This document shows positions 42,624-52,783 of a DNA stretch of 55,139 nt, piece by piece. The position numbers were made by a program, and so were the translations under genes. The notes beneath the pieces are model-generated. The model made no database searches, was not told the DNA's origin, and saw nothing but the letters and a program-made list of their open reading frames with translations. This DNA is from Lachnospiraceae bacterium (GTDB lineage: Bacteria; Bacillota; Clostridia; Lachnospirales; Lachnospiraceae), in contig JAFVBE010000005.1 of NCBI GenBank assembly GCA_017480195.1, forward strand, positions 1-55,139. The letters are read 5' to 3'. Positions within the stretch are counted from its first letter, which is position 1. Each line of letters begins with the position of its first letter.

Positions 42624-43409
42624 ATGAAAGAAATAATGTGTGCATTACTTATACCTTTTTTGGGAACTACACTTGGTTCAGCCTGTGTGTTTTTTATGAA
42701 GAAGGAGATGGACTTGAATGTCCAGAAGGCACTGTCGGGCTTTGCTGCAGGAATAATGATTGCAGCTTCGGTTTGGTCGCTTCTTATACCTGCCATAGAT
42801 ATGTCGGAGGCTGATGGCATGTGTAAGCTTGCCTTTGCACCTGCGGCAGTCGGATTTATGCTCGGAATATTGTTTTTATTACTTCTTGATAAGATTATAC
42901 CTCACCTTCACGTCAATGAGGAGGAAGCGGAGGGTCCCAAGGTCTCACTAAAGAAGTCCACCATGCTCATACTTGCGGTAACACTTCACAATATCCCTGA
43001 GGGCATGGCGGTAGGAGTTACTTTTGCGGGAGTCCGTTCGGGAGAGACTACGATTACCTTTATGGGAGCGCTTGCACTTGCCATAGGTATAGCGGTACAG
43101 AACTTCCCTGAGGGCGCAATTATATCTATGCCTGTGTGTGCGGCAGGAACAGGCAAATTCAAAGCTTTTGTATACGGTACTTTATCAGGTGCAGTAGAGC
43201 CTGTAGGGGCGATAATTACGATATGGCTTTCAGCATATCTTGTAAGTGTTATGCCGTACCTTCTTGCTTTTGCAGCAGGAGCTATGGTATATGTGGTGGT
43301 TGAGGAACTTATACCCGAGTCTGCAGAAGGCGAGCATTCCAATATAGGAACTATAGGCTTTGCCATAGGCTTTGTGCTGATGATGATTTTAGATGTGGCA
43401 CTCGGATAA
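42624..43409 (+). CDS. ZIP family metal transporter (ZupT-like)
   Basis: This 261-residue transporter has eight predicted helices and the two ZIP metal-site helices with HNIPEGMAVGV and NFPEGAIISMP. The first has the His/Asn/Pro/Glu metal ligands; in the second the usual HNIPEG reads QNFPEG. The loop between helices 3 and 4 has HLHVNEEEAEG as a metal-binding candidate. It should import zinc, iron or manganese. It is transcribed alone, with GGAG before the ATG. Confidence 0.92.
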   Translation: MKEIMCALLIPFLGTTLGSACVFFMKKEMDLNVQKALSGFAAGIMIAASVWSLLIPAIDMSEADGMCKLAFAPAAVGFMLGILFLLLLDKIIPHLHVNEEEAEGPKVSLKKSTMLILAVTLHNIPEGMAVGVTFAGVRSGETTITFMGALALAIGIAVQNFPEGAIISMPVCAAGTGKFKAFVYGTLSGAVEPVGAIITIWLSAYLVSVMPYLLAFAAGAMVYVVVEELIPESAEGEHSNIGTIGFAIGFVLMMILDVALG

Positions 43410-43510
43410 AGCAAATAAATTGGAAAAAAATAGCGTAAAATAGGGTATTTAAAAAGTTTTTGTTTTGTTATATAATATTATGAGTTATTTTTATGATAGG
43501 AGATTTACAC

Positions 43511-44083
43511 ATGGATAAGCATATCGAGATAAGATGGCATGGACGTGGTGGTCAGGGAGCCAAGACGGCAGCTTTGCTTCTGGCTGATGTTGCGTTTAAT
43601 ACAGGCATGTATGTACAGGGCTTTCCTGAATACGGACCTGAGAGAATGGGAGCACCTATAACCGCTTACAACAGAATAGGTGATGAGCCTATACGAGTTC
43701 ATTCCAATATATATAATCCGGATTTTGTAGTAGTCGTTGATGAAACCCTTCTTCATTCGGTAGATGTTACGAAGGGACTTTCCAAGGAAGGGGCTATTAT
43801 AATCAATACCTCACAGGATAAGAAGGATATTATTCCTCTGCTTAAGGGCTATGCCGGCAGAGTATATACCATAGATGCACACAAGGTATCTATGGAGACG
43901 CTCGGGAAATATTTTCCGAACTCTCCCATGCTTGCAGCGATAGTTAAGGTGGCAGAAATAATGGATAAGGAAGTATTCTTATCAGAGATGGAGGCTTCCT
44001 ACAAGCATAAATTTGCTAAGAAACCGGAAGTTATCGAAGGAAATATGAATGCACTTAAGACGGCATTTGAGGAGGTGAAATAA
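43511..44083 (+). CDS. porC: 2-oxoacid:ferredoxin oxidoreductase gamma subunit
   Basis: This 190-residue subunit (start at 43511, 8 bp after AGGAG) has IRWHGRGGQGAKTAALLLAD, PEYGPERMGAP and VVVDETLL typical of the gamma subunit. It is the first gene of a gamma-delta-alpha-beta set. Such four-chain enzymes oxidise pyruvate or branched-chain 2-oxoacids to acyl-CoA and reduce ferredoxin. Lachnospiraceae usually carry a single-chain pyruvate enzyme, so this one may prefer 2-oxoisovalerate, but the sequence does not settle it. The symbol follows the pyruvate nomenclature. Confidence 0.88.
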   Translation: MDKHIEIRWHGRGGQGAKTAALLLADVAFNTGMYVQGFPEYGPERMGAPITAYNRIGDEPIRVHSNIYNPDFVVVVDETLLHSVDVTKGLSKEGAIIINTSQDKKDIIPLLKGYAGRVYTIDAHKVSMETLGKYFPNSPMLAAIVKVAEIMDKEVFLSEMEASYKHKFAKKPEVIEGNMNALKTAFEEVK

Positions 44084-44391
44084 TGGCACAGGCTTCAGAT
44101 TTATCAAAGATTAATGAGAAAAGTCCATATTATGACATAACACCGGGCAATCAGATATACGGTGGCGGCGGTGCCAAAGAATTTCACACCGGTGAATGGA
44201 GAACCCAGACTCCTGTCATAGATTGGAACAAATGCACGCAATGCTTACTTTGTACCCCTGTCTGTCCTGACAGCTCAATACCTGTTAAGGATGGCAAGAG
44301 ACAGGATTTTGATTATGACCATTGCAAGGGCTGTGGTATATGTGCTAATGTATGCAGCTTCGGTGCTATATGTATGAAGGAGGGAATATAA
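44083..44391 (+). CDS. porD: 2-oxoacid:ferredoxin oxidoreductase delta subunit (2x[4Fe-4S])
   Basis: This 102-residue ferredoxin-like subunit has two 4Fe-4S motifs, CTQCLLCTPVCPD and CKGCGICANVC, which pass electrons from the thiamine centre to free ferredoxin. Its ATG shares a base with the gamma stop codon. The N-terminal extension (YYDITPGNQIYGGGGAKEFH) is typical of delta subunits. Confidence 0.93.
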   Translation: MAQASDLSKINEKSPYYDITPGNQIYGGGGAKEFHTGEWRTQTPVIDWNKCTQCLLCTPVCPDSSIPVKDGKRQDFDYDHCKGCGICANVCSFGAICMKEGI

Positions 44392-44392
44392 G

Positions 44393-45574
44393 ATGTCTAT
44401 TCGTGAGAGAATGTCAGGAAATGAAGCAGTTTCCTACGCAATAAAGCAGATTAATCCTGATGTAATGGCTGCCTTCCCGATTACACCTTCTACAGAGATA
44501 CCACAGATGGTATCAACCTTTATAGCAAATGGGGAGATGGATACGGAATTCATACCTGTAGAGTCGGAGCATAGCTCACTTAGTGCGGCACTTGGCGCGA
44601 GTGCTGCGGGTGCAAGAGCACTTACTGCGACATCATCCTGTGGACTTGCTTATATGTGGGAGATACTTTATGTGGCGGCATCAGACAGACTGCCTATAGT
44701 TCTTGCACTTGTTAATAGAGCGCTCACAGGACCTATTAATATAAACTGTGACCATTCGGACAGTATGGGCGCAAGGGACTCAGGCTGGATACAGATTTAT
44801 GCTGAGAATAATCAGGAGGTATATGATAACTTTATCCAGTCATTCAGAATTGCAGAGCATCCTGATGTTAAGCTTCCTTTTATGGCTTGTCAGGATGGTT
44901 TTATCACAAGCCATGCTGTAGAGAATATTGAACTTCTTGAGACAGAGGTTGTAAGGAATTTTGTAGGAGAATATAATCCTGAGAATTATCTCCTTAACAG
45001 CGAGCTGCCTATGGCGGTTGGTCCGTATGCTAATTCGCCGTTTTATATGGAAACTAAGTATAATCAGAGAACTGCCATGAAGAATGCCAAGAAGGTAATA
45101 CTTGATGTGGCTAAGGAATTCGAAACTATATCCGGCAGGTCTTATGGATTTTTTGAGGAATATAAATTAGAGGACGCAGAGGTAGCAATCGTAATAATCG
45201 GTTCGGCAGCAGGTACCTCTAAGGAAGCTGTAGACAGACTTCGTGAGCAGGGAATTAAGGCAGGTGTGCTTAAGATTAGAGTATTCAGACCATTCCCGGG
45301 AGAAGAGATTGCAGAAGCCTTAAAAAATGTGAAGTACGCAGCTATACTCGATAGAGCAGAAAGCTTCTCAGCTTATGGCGGACCACTTGGCTCAGAGATT
45401 AAGTCGGCCCTTTATGATGCAAAGTCAGAATGTACTGCTATTAATTATTTCTACGGAATAGGCGGACGAGATTATACGGTAGAGGCGGCAACAGAGGTTT
45501 TCGAAGAACTTATAGACATAAAAGACGGTAAGAAAGATATAGAGCAGTTTAAGTACATAGGCTTAAGGAAGTAG
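44393..45574 (+). CDS. porA: 2-oxoacid:ferredoxin oxidoreductase alpha subunit
   Basis: This 393-residue subunit has the pyrimidine-binding start MSGNEAVSYAIKQINPDVMA, AFPITPSTEI, VESEHSSLSAALGASAAGAR and TATSSCGLAYM, then domain II with VIIGSAAGTSKEAVD and RVFRPFPGEEI. With the beta chain it forms the thiamine diphosphate site. It starts one base after the delta stop codon and has the usual length. Confidence 0.93.
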   Translation: MSIRERMSGNEAVSYAIKQINPDVMAAFPITPSTEIPQMVSTFIANGEMDTEFIPVESEHSSLSAALGASAAGARALTATSSCGLAYMWEILYVAASDRLPIVLALVNRALTGPININCDHSDSMGARDSGWIQIYAENNQEVYDNFIQSFRIAEHPDVKLPFMACQDGFITSHAVENIELLETEVVRNFVGEYNPENYLLNSELPMAVGPYANSPFYMETKYNQRTAMKNAKKVILDVAKEFETISGRSYGFFEEYKLEDAEVAIVIIGSAAGTSKEAVDRLREQGIKAGVLKIRVFRPFPGEEIAEALKNVKYAAILDRAESFSAYGGPLGSEIKSALYDAKSECTAINYFYGIGGRDYTVEAATEVFEELIDIKDGKKDIEQFKYIGLRK

Positions 45575-45590
45575 TGGGAGGTAATACGAG

Positions 45591-46523
45591 ATGGCATTTA
45601 ATTTTAAAGAAGTAATGAATAAACCGGAACGTCTTGCTCCCGGTCATAGAATGTGTGCAGGCTGCGGTGGAACAATTGCCGTAAGGACAGTGCTTAGGGC
45701 ACTTAAGCCAGAGGATAAGGCTGTAATAGGCAATGCAACAGGCTGTCTTGAGGTCTCAAGCTTTATGTATCCTTATACTGCATGGGAGGACAGCTACATT
45801 CATAATGCGTTTGAAAATGCAGGTTCAACACTCTCCGGTGTTGAGACTGCTTATTATGCTTTGAAGAAAAAGGGTAAGGTAAAGGATAATTATAAATTCA
45901 TAACTTTCGGTGGTGATGGAGGTACCTATGATATTGGACTTCAATCCTTATCAGGTGCTATGGAGAGAAATCACGATCTTGTATATGTGTGCTATGATAA
46001 TGGTGCATATATGAATACAGGTATTCAGCGTTCATCAGCTACACCTATGTATGCCGATACAACTACTACGCCTGTAGGTAAGAATTCAAATGGTAAGATG
46101 CAGAATCGTAAAGACTTGGCAGCAATTATAGCTAACCATGATATACCATATGTCGGACAGTCTACTCTTATCGGAACTATGAAGGACTTATATGAGAAGG
46201 CAGAGAAGGCTATTTATACTCCGGGGGCGGCATTTTTGAATGTTATGGCACCATGTCCGAGAGGCTGGAGATATGAGACTGCTGATATTATGAAGATATG
46301 CAAGCTGGCTGTCGAAACTTGCTACTGGCCTTTATTTGAGGTTGTAGAGGGAAGATGGATTCTTAATTATGAGCCTAAGAAGAAGCTTCCTATAGAGGAT
46401 TTCTTAAGACCACAGGGCAGGTTTAAGCATTTGTTTAAGCCTGAGAATGAGAATCTTTTAGTACAGTATCAGGAAGAGGTAGACAGAAGGTGGGAAGAAC
46501 TTCTGTATAAGTGTGCAAGATAA
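45591..46523 (+). CDS. porB: 2-oxoacid:ferredoxin oxidoreductase beta subunit (TPP-binding)
   Basis: This 310-residue subunit has the proximal cluster motif MCAGCGG, the distal CMT-like Cys residues (NATGCLEVSS and later NVMAPCPRGW), and the thiamine diphosphate motif GGDGGTYDIGLQSLSGAMER with NGAYMNTG. It completes the gamma-delta-alpha-beta operon. It is followed 16 bp later by two membrane-anchored proteins that may share the transcript. Confidence 0.94.
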   Translation: MAFNFKEVMNKPERLAPGHRMCAGCGGTIAVRTVLRALKPEDKAVIGNATGCLEVSSFMYPYTAWEDSYIHNAFENAGSTLSGVETAYYALKKKGKVKDNYKFITFGGDGGTYDIGLQSLSGAMERNHDLVYVCYDNGAYMNTGIQRSSATPMYADTTTTPVGKNSNGKMQNRKDLAAIIANHDIPYVGQSTLIGTMKDLYEKAEKAIYTPGAAFLNVMAPCPRGWRYETADIMKICKLAVETCYWPLFEVVEGRWILNYEPKKKLPIEDFLRPQGRFKHLFKPENENLLVQYQEEVDRRWEELLYKCAR

Positions 46524-46538
46524 TTTAGGAGATACCAT

Positions 46539-47069
46539 ATGAGTAAGGAAACCAAAGACAACGAAATAAATGTTGATATTGACGCCGAGGACTCTGATGT
46601 AGATATTGATTCTCGCGACTCTGATGTTAAGACAGAGGACATTGAAGAAGCTGGGGATGATATTGCTTCCGAGGATAATATCGATTCAGTTCAAGACATT
46701 GAAGCAGTGGAAGATATTGAAGAAGAGGACAATGTCAAAAAACAGATTACAAGAGATGTCATTCTTGAGCATATATATGATGAGGACAATGGCTATAAGA
46801 AAAATGATGTAATAAAGGAGGATAAGGAGAAAACTCCGTTTAAGGCACTTGGAATATTTTCTTTGATAATAGCTTTGGCAGGACTGGCACTAATCGGTGT
46901 TCTGGTGTATTTTGTAATTTTAAATCCATATTATATAAAATCCGGCGCATCTGATAAGCCGCTATATTATCCTGAACTGATAACTGGATTTGATTCCCAG
47001 GATAAAAGTGAACTGCTTGAATCATATCAGGCTACGGAGACTGATGCGGAGACTGACACAGAAGAATAG
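46539..47069 (+). CDS. Hypothetical acidic single-TM protein
   Basis: This 176-residue protein has a very acidic repetitive N-terminus (about 1-65, with DSDVDIDSRDSDVKTEDIEE and IEAVEDIEEEDN), one membrane helix (about 102-126, ALGIFSLIIALAGLALIGVL) and a short outer tail rich in Thr/Asp/Glu. It is not recognised. The next gene follows by 27 bp and encodes another membrane-anchored protein, so they may act together at the membrane. GGAG lies 9 bp before the ATG. Confidence 0.6.
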   Translation: MSKETKDNEINVDIDAEDSDVDIDSRDSDVKTEDIEEAGDDIASEDNIDSVQDIEAVEDIEEEDNVKKQITRDVILEHIYDEDNGYKKNDVIKEDKEKTPFKALGIFSLIIALAGLALIGVLVYFVILNPYYIKSGASDKPLYYPELITGFDSQDKSELLESYQATETDAETDTEE

Positions 47070-47096
47070 TCGTCATAATATTAGGAGAAGTTTAGA

Positions 47097-48521
47097 ATGA
47101 AGAACGGTTGGAGAAAAGTTGTTATATTTTCATTGATAGTTATAATACTTGAGACTATAGGTGCTGTTTTACTTGTATTACCTTTCTATAGAAGGCAGAT
47201 GGTCTTTGGCAATATTGAGAATGGTAACAGTGTGAAGACAAGGGCATATTATGATATGTTAAGTGATACGCAGCAGGAGAATGTTCAGGTGTATCTTGAG
47301 GATTTTGCGGCTACGCTTTGTCAAAAATATATATCAGGTGAATTGTCTTATGAGCAGACGGTTGCAGCCTTGGATGCTCTTGGTAATGTTGATAAGACAC
47401 GCTCTATAGCGGATAGATATATTAAGGATTTGGCATCTAACGAATTCAAGATTGTGGCTAAGGATTTATGCAGTGCCAAATTGATAAATAACACAGAGCA
47501 GATTTTTTCGTTGCAGAATAGTCTGGATAATATAGGTAAGCGGCTTGATAATGATACTAAGGAAGCGCTTATGACAGAACTCCTTAACGAAGAATATATA
47601 AATTATCTTAATGAGGCTATAGGCTCAGATGAACTGCTTATGTTCTGTTCACTTGCAGAAGGAGATTTTTATTATGAGGCATATGATTATTCGAAGGTAA
47701 TTTCTCAGAATGCTGCAACAGTGCTCGAATATAGAAATCTATATTATATCAATTTAAGCAGACTGGACAGTAACGAATACTTTGAGATTATTGATGATTG
47801 TGAGAATGTTTCGGTAGATCCGTGGGACAATAAGTATATGGGATTATTTGATACACTTTATAATTCTGCATACGAAAATGGAAAGACCTATTATGTCGAA
47901 CAGCTTAATAATATGGCATCGGGAAGTGACAAAATCGGTGCCATAGAGCTTATGAATAGAATTGAGTATTATTATGGAGATGAGGTTGATATAAGTGAAG
48001 CCAGAGGTAAGCTGATAAGCGACTGGCAGCAGGCATATCTTGACTATATAGAAGGCTTTGATGTGGCATCTGCTGACAATACTAACAATCTTAATACGGC
48101 ATTATTGTATGATATAAATGAGGATGATATACCTGAAATGTTCTTATTTGACATTGCGGATATTGATAATTCCTATGTAGGCTGTGAGGTGCTTAATATA
48201 AGAGGCAGCTCATGTAAGGATTTAGGATATTATAATATTATTAATCTGTGTGATGATGGAAATCTTGTTACTATTCCGGCTTCGGGAATTGCAGATGAGG
48301 CATATGCACTCACTGAGTATGATGGCGAGAAGCTTACTGAGGGGGCTGTATGTAAGAAATCCGGAGAGACCTATTATGTAAATGGCGCAGAGGTAAGTGA
48401 TGCGGATTACCTGTCGGTAAGAACCGGAATATTGGCACATATAAGTCCTTATACTATCGCTAATTCCAAGAATTCAGCTATAGAAGAAGCTGCGGAATAT
48501 ATAATGTTATTCGGAAATTAA
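47097..48521 (+). CDS. Hypothetical membrane-anchored extracellular protein
   Basis: This 474-residue protein has an N-terminal anchor (about 8-28, VVIFSLIVIILETIGAVLLV), a long helical outer region (about 45-325), and a C-terminal domain starting YDINEDDIPEMFLFDIAD, which resembles the calcium-loop-like motif of Lachnospiraceae surface proteins. It is not a recognised enzyme. It may form a pair with the acidic single-TM protein before it. GGAG precedes the ATG; the hydratase gene follows after 35 bp. Confidence 0.6.
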   Translation: MKNGWRKVVIFSLIVIILETIGAVLLVLPFYRRQMVFGNIENGNSVKTRAYYDMLSDTQQENVQVYLEDFAATLCQKYISGELSYEQTVAALDALGNVDKTRSIADRYIKDLASNEFKIVAKDLCSAKLINNTEQIFSLQNSLDNIGKRLDNDTKEALMTELLNEEYINYLNEAIGSDELLMFCSLAEGDFYYEAYDYSKVISQNAATVLEYRNLYYINLSRLDSNEYFEIIDDCENVSVDPWDNKYMGLFDTLYNSAYENGKTYYVEQLNNMASGSDKIGAIELMNRIEYYYGDEVDISEARGKLISDWQQAYLDYIEGFDVASADNTNNLNTALLYDINEDDIPEMFLFDIADIDNSYVGCEVLNIRGSSCKDLGYYNIINLCDDGNLVTIPASGIADEAYALTEYDGEKLTEGAVCKKSGETYYVNGAEVSDADYLSVRTGILAHISPYTIANSKNSAIEEAAEYIMLFGN

Positions 48522-48556
48522 TAAATAAGACATAAGTTAAAGGGAGGAAACAGGAA

Positions 48557-50839
48557 ATGGTTAAGTTATACGAACATGGTGCATATCTTCTTAATGGTAC
48601 CGAGCTTGTAGAGGACAACGGTCAGGCAGAAGAGATACTTAAAAGCAAAGGAATTAATACAGATAAAGAAGAGGCTTCTAAAAATACTATGGCATATAGT
48701 ATTCTGAAAGCACACAATACCTCTGATAATATGGAGCAGCTTAAGATAAAATTCGATAAGATGACTTCACATGATATAACCTTCGTTGGCATAATTCAGA
48801 CTGCCAGAGCATCAGGATTAACTGAGTTCCCGATACCTTATGTGCTTACAAACTGCCATAACTCACTATGTGCAGTAGGCGGTACGATAAATGAGGACGA
48901 CCATGTATTCGGACTTTCCTGTGCAAAGAAATACGGCGGAGTATATGTACCTCCTCATCAGGCAGTTATACATCAGTATGCAAGAGAGATGCTTGCAGAA
49001 TGCGGTGCCATGATACTTGGCTCAGACAGTCATACGAGATATGGTGCACTTGGAACCATGGCTATAGGTGAAGGTGGAGGCGAGCTTGCCAAGCAGCTTC
49101 TTAAGAGAACCTATGATGTAGCTAAGCCGGGGGTGGTTGCGATATATCTTGACGGTGAGATTGCCAAGGGTGTAGGACCACAGGATGTTGCACTCGCTAT
49201 AATCGGTGCAACCTTTGGCTGCGGATATGTAAAGAATAAGGTTATGGAATTTGTCGGACCGGGAGTTGATAAGCTGTCGGCAGATTTTAGAATCGGTATA
49301 GATGTAATGACTACTGAGACAACCTGTCTTTCTTCTATCTGGAAGACAGATGAGGAGATTAAGAAGTGGTATGATATACATTACAGACCGGATGCTTATA
49401 AAGAATTAAATCCGGGAGCAGTTGCATACTATGACGGAGTGGTATATGTAAATCTTTCAGAGGTTAAGCCTATGATTGCTATGCCATTTCATCCAAGCAA
49501 TGTATATACGATAGAGGAATTAAAGGCTAATCTAATGGACATACTTGATGATGTGGAGAAGAAAGCCCTTGTTTCACTTGACGGCAAGGTGGAATTCTCA
49601 TTAAAAGATAAGGTAAGAGACGGAAAACTCTATGTCGAGCAGGGAATAATTGCCGGCTGTGCCGGAGGTGGATTCGAGAATATCGTACAGGCTGCGGATA
49701 TTCTTAAAGGCAAGTACATAGGTGCTGATGAGTTTACACTCTCAGTATATCCTGCTTCAACTCCTATATATATGGAGCTTGCTAAAAATGGAGTATTGGC
49801 AGAGCTTATCGGTACGGGTGCTATAGTTAAGACTGCATTCTGCGGACCTTGCTTCGGTGCCGGAGATACACCGGCAAATAACGCCTTCAGTATCAGACAT
49901 TCGACAAGGAACTTCCCTAACAGAGAGGGCTCAAAGATACAGAATGGACAGATATCATCTGTTGCACTTATGGATGCCCGCTCGATAGCTGCTACAGCGG
50001 CTAATAAGGGTTATCTTACAGCGGCTACAGACCTTGATATAGAGTATACGGGACAGACTTATTTCTTCGATAAGAAGATATATGATAACAGAGTCTACAA
50101 TGGAGTTGGCAAGGCTGATCCGTCAGTTGAAATAAAATTCGGACCGAACATCAAGGATTGGCCGGAAATGATTGCACTTACAGACAATCTTATGCTTAAG
50201 GTATGCTCGGTAATACACGACCCTGTTACAACTACAGATGAGCTTATTCCTTCGGGAGAGACTTCATCTTACAGGTCTAATCCTCTTGGACTTGCAGAAT
50301 TCACGCTCTCAAGAAAAGACCCTGAATATGTCGGCAGAGCTAAGGCTGTACAGAGGTTAGAGAAAATCCGCGAAGCAGGAGAATGCATGGGAGCTGCTGA
50401 TGCCTCATTAAAAGAAGCTATGCATAAGGTTAAGGAGAAATACCCTGATGCCTGTCACGATAATACAGGTGTCGGAAGCACAATATATGCAGTTAAGCCG
50501 GGTGACGGCTCTGCGAGAGAACAGGCTGCTTCCTGTCAGAAGGTGCTTGGCGGCTGGGCTAATATAGCTAAGGAATATGCTACCAAGAGGTATCGCTCAA
50601 ATCTTATTAACTGGGGTATGCTTCCATTTGTTATAGATGAGGATTTCGATTTTGATAATGATGATTATATATTTATACCGAATATAGTTGATTCTATTAA
50701 GAATAAATGTGATAATATAAAGGCATATGTAGTAAATAAGGATATGAAGGAAATTAATCTTACACTTGGTGCACTTACAGATGATGAGCGTGATATAATA
50801 ATGGCAGGCTGTCTGATTAATTACTACAAGGAAAATTAA
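48557..50839 (+). CDS. Aconitase-family hydratase
   Basis: This 760-residue enzyme has the aconitase [4Fe-4S] Cys pattern: Cys368 in AGCAGGG (where true aconitases have GSCTNS), then Cys429 and Cys432 in FCGPCFG. The swivel domain has GDGSAREQA (aconitase GSSRE) and [14 protein letters not shown]. Loss of the CTNS loop suggests a substrate other than citrate; related YbhJ-type proteins are annotated only as hydratase. It lies 2 kb after the oxidoreductase operon, with GGGAGG before its ATG. A role on a 2-oxoacid-linked hydroxy acid would suit the context, but is inference. Confidence 0.82.
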   Translation: MVKLYEHGAYLLNGTELVEDNGQAEEILKSKGINTDKEEASKNTMAYSILKAHNTSDNMEQLKIKFDKMTSHDITFVGIIQTARASGLTEFPIPYVLTNCHNSLCAVGGTINEDDHVFGLSCAKKYGGVYVPPHQAVIHQYAREMLAECGAMILGSDSHTRYGALGTMAIGEGGGELAKQLLKRTYDVAKPGVVAIYLDGEIAKGVGPQDVALAIIGATFGCGYVKNKVMEFVGPGVDKLSADFRIGIDVMTTETTCLSSIWKTDEEIKKWYDIHYRPDAYKELNPGAVAYYDGVVYVNLSEVKPMIAMPFHPSNVYTIEELKANLMDILDDVEKKALVSLDGKVEFSLKDKVRDGKLYVEQGIIAGCAGGGFENIVQAADILKGKYIGADEFTLSVYPASTPIYMELAKNGVLAELIGTGAIVKTAFCGPCFGAGDTPANNAFSIRHSTRNFPNREGSKIQNGQISSVALMDARSIAATAANKGYLTAATDLDIEYTGQTYFFDKKIYDNRVYNGVGKADPSVEIKFGPNIKDWPEMIALTDNLMLKVCSVIHDPVTTTDELIPSGETSSYRSNPLGLAEFTLSRKDPEYVGRAKAVQRLEKIREAGECMGAADASLKEAMHKVKEKYPDACHDNTGVGSTIYAVKPGDGSAREQAASCQKVLGGWANIAKEYATKRYRSNLINWGMLPFVIDEDFDFDNDDYIFIPNIVDSIKNKCDNIKAYVVNKDMKEINLTLGALTDDERDIIMAGCLINYYKEN

Positions 50840-50854
50840 GGAAGGGGTGTTAAT

Positions 50855-51292
50855 ATGTTGTGGCTTGTAATATGGCTGGTTGCAACAGCAGTATTTGTGG
50901 TTTTGGAGATTATTTCTCTGGGACTAACGACACTATGGTTTGCCGGTGGTGCTTTGATTGCAGCTCTTTTAGCATATTTTAATGTTAATTGGCTTGTACA
51001 GCTTCTGGTGTTTGCCGTAGTATCACTTTTGCTTATGCTTTTTATGAGACCTATAGCAGTAAAGCATCTTATGAAGGAGCCTGAGAAGACTAATGTTGAA
51101 GGTCTTATTGGCAAGGTTGGATATGTAACTAAAACCATCAATAATCTTAAGTCGGAGGGTACGGTGAAGCTTAACGGTATGGAATGGACTGCTCGTTCTG
51201 TTGATGATTCGATTATTGAGGAAAATGAAGAAGTTATTGTGGATTCAATAAGTGGTGTAAAGCTTATTGTAACTAAGAAGGATAATGCATAA
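50855..51292 (+). CDS. NfeD family membrane protein
   Basis: This 145-residue protein has an NfeD layout: about three hydrophobic helices in residues 1-65 (LWLVIWLVATAVFVVLEIIS, then WFAGGALIAALLAYF), followed by an OB-fold (about 85-145, GLIGKVGYVTKTI, NGMEWTARSVDDSIIEENEE). NfeD proteins partner with SPFH/stomatin proteins, whose gene follows by 27 bp. The short form without a protease domain is typical of this pairing. It starts 15 bp after the hydratase stop. Confidence 0.9.
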   Translation: MLWLVIWLVATAVFVVLEIISLGLTTLWFAGGALIAALLAYFNVNWLVQLLVFAVVSLLLMLFMRPIAVKHLMKEPEKTNVEGLIGKVGYVTKTINNLKSEGTVKLNGMEWTARSVDDSIIEENEEVIVDSISGVKLIVTKKDNA

Positions 51293-51319
51293 ATTATTAT
51301 TTTAAGGAGGATTTTAATT

Positions 51320-52276
51320 ATGGGTATTTTATTATCAGGACTGTCGGGAGGACAGTGGTTTGGAATATTCTTAGTATTCCTTGTAGTAGTAGTTGCTATA
51401 AGTGCAATAAAGATTGTACCACAGGCACATGCTTATGTAATCGAGCGACTTGGAACATATCAGTCAACCTGGGGAGTAGGTTTCCATATGAAAATGCCAA
51501 TCTTTGATAAGGTGGCACACAAGGTATCACTTAAGGAACAGGTTGTGGATTTTGCACCTCAGCCGGTTATTACGAAGGATAATGTAACAATGAGAATTGA
51601 TACAGTAGTATTCTTCCAGATTACAGACCCGAAGCTTTTTGCTTACGGTGTTGAGAATCCTATTATGGCTATCGAGAACCTTACGGCTACAACCCTTAGA
51701 AATATAATTGGTGACCTTGAGCTTGACCAGACACTTACTTCAAGAGAGACAATTAATACCAAGATGAGAGCAACACTTGATGAAGCTACAGACCCTTGGG
51801 GTATCAAGGTCAACAGAGTAGAGCTTAAGAACATCATTCCTCCTGCAGCTATTCAGGATGCGATGGAGAAGCAGATGAAGGCAGAGAGAGAACGTCGTGA
51901 GCAGATTCTTATCGCAGAGGGTGAGAAAAAGTCAGCTATCCTTCGCGCAGAAGGTCAGAAGGAATCACTTATCCTTTCGGCAGAAGCAGAGAAGCAGTCG
52001 GCTATCCTTCGTGCAGAGGCTGCCAAGGAAGCAACTATCAGGAAGGCAGAAGGTGAGGCAGAGGCAATCCTTAAGGTTCAGCAGGCTACTGCAGACGGTA
52101 TCAGAGCATTAAATGAAGCCGCACCTGTAAAGGAAGTTCTTACATTGAAGAGTCTTGAAGCATTTGAAAAATCTGCTGACGGTAAGGCTACGAAGATTAT
52201 CATTCCATCAGAGATAGCAAGCATGGCAGGTCTTGCATCCTCTCTTACGGAGATAGTTCAGTCAAGCAAGGAATAA
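51320..52276 (+). CDS. SPFH/Band 7 membrane scaffold protein (QmcA/stomatin-like)
   Basis: This 318-residue protein has one N-terminal membrane helix (about 11-30), the SPFH domain (about 30-190, IVPQAHAYVIERLGTYQ, DNVTMRIDTVVFFQITDPKL) and an Ala/Glu-rich coiled coil (about 180-260, with AEGEKKSAILRAEGQKE repeated). These proteins form ring-like scaffolds that organise membrane microdomains and proteases. The NfeD gene precedes it. AAGGAGG lies 9 bp before the ATG. Confidence 0.93.
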   Translation: MGILLSGLSGGQWFGIFLVFLVVVVAISAIKIVPQAHAYVIERLGTYQSTWGVGFHMKMPIFDKVAHKVSLKEQVVDFAPQPVITKDNVTMRIDTVVFFQITDPKLFAYGVENPIMAIENLTATTLRNIIGDLELDQTLTSRETINTKMRATLDEATDPWGIKVNRVELKNIIPPAAIQDAMEKQMKAERERREQILIAEGEKKSAILRAEGQKESLILSAEAEKQSAILRAEAAKEATIRKAEGEAEAILKVQQATADGIRALNEAAPVKEVLTLKSLEAFEKSADGKATKIIIPSEIASMAGLASSLTEIVQSSKE

Positions 52277-52371
52277 AGCTTGATATTGAGTGATATCAGC
52301 TTGTGAGGACATAAGGCTAAGGATACATTGAGTAAAAAATGTGATGAAAGAACGATATTAGGAGGAATGCT

Positions 52372-52722
52372 ATGGCACTTCTTGATTTGCAGAATGAAGC
52401 TGTAAAACAGCTTTCATCCTATAGTGATAATCTGATTACGGCTACTGAGACTGTCATTAAGGAATTAAGAGGCAGCAGAAAAGAAGACACAGACGAGCTT
52501 TTCGGACTTGTTATACAGGGTATCAATTGGGAGATAGAGATATTCAACAACTGTGAGGACTTGATTAATAAGAAAGAAAAGCTTATAGATAAATCCAAGA
52601 TGGCACAGGCAGTAACCAGACTCGGCAAGGTATTACAGGAAAAGGACGACATAAAAATTGCTGCCTGTCTTGAGGTGGATTTCTTACCGTTTGTAAGGAA
52701 TATGAAGAAGGCAGCAGAGTAA
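52372..52722 (+). CDS. Small hypothetical protein following NfeD-SPFH
   Basis: This 116-residue helical cytoplasmic protein begins MALLDLQNEAVKQLSSYSDN and contains GLVIQGINWEIEIFNNCEDL. No family is recognised. AGGAGG lies 6 bp before the ATG. It follows the SPFH gene after 95 bp containing a GATAT/ATATC hairpin without a T-run, so co-transcription is possible. It ends near a bidirectional terminator shared with merR. Confidence 0.6.
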   Translation: MALLDLQNEAVKQLSSYSDNLITATETVIKELRGSRKEDTDELFGLVIQGINWEIEIFNNCEDLINKKEKLIDKSKMAQAVTRLGKVLQEKDDIKIAACLEVDFLPFVRNMKKAAE

Positions 52723-52783
52723 AAAGATGATAACAGAATTTTCAAAACTGATTATCAGCTTTGAAAATATCAGTGATTAAAAT

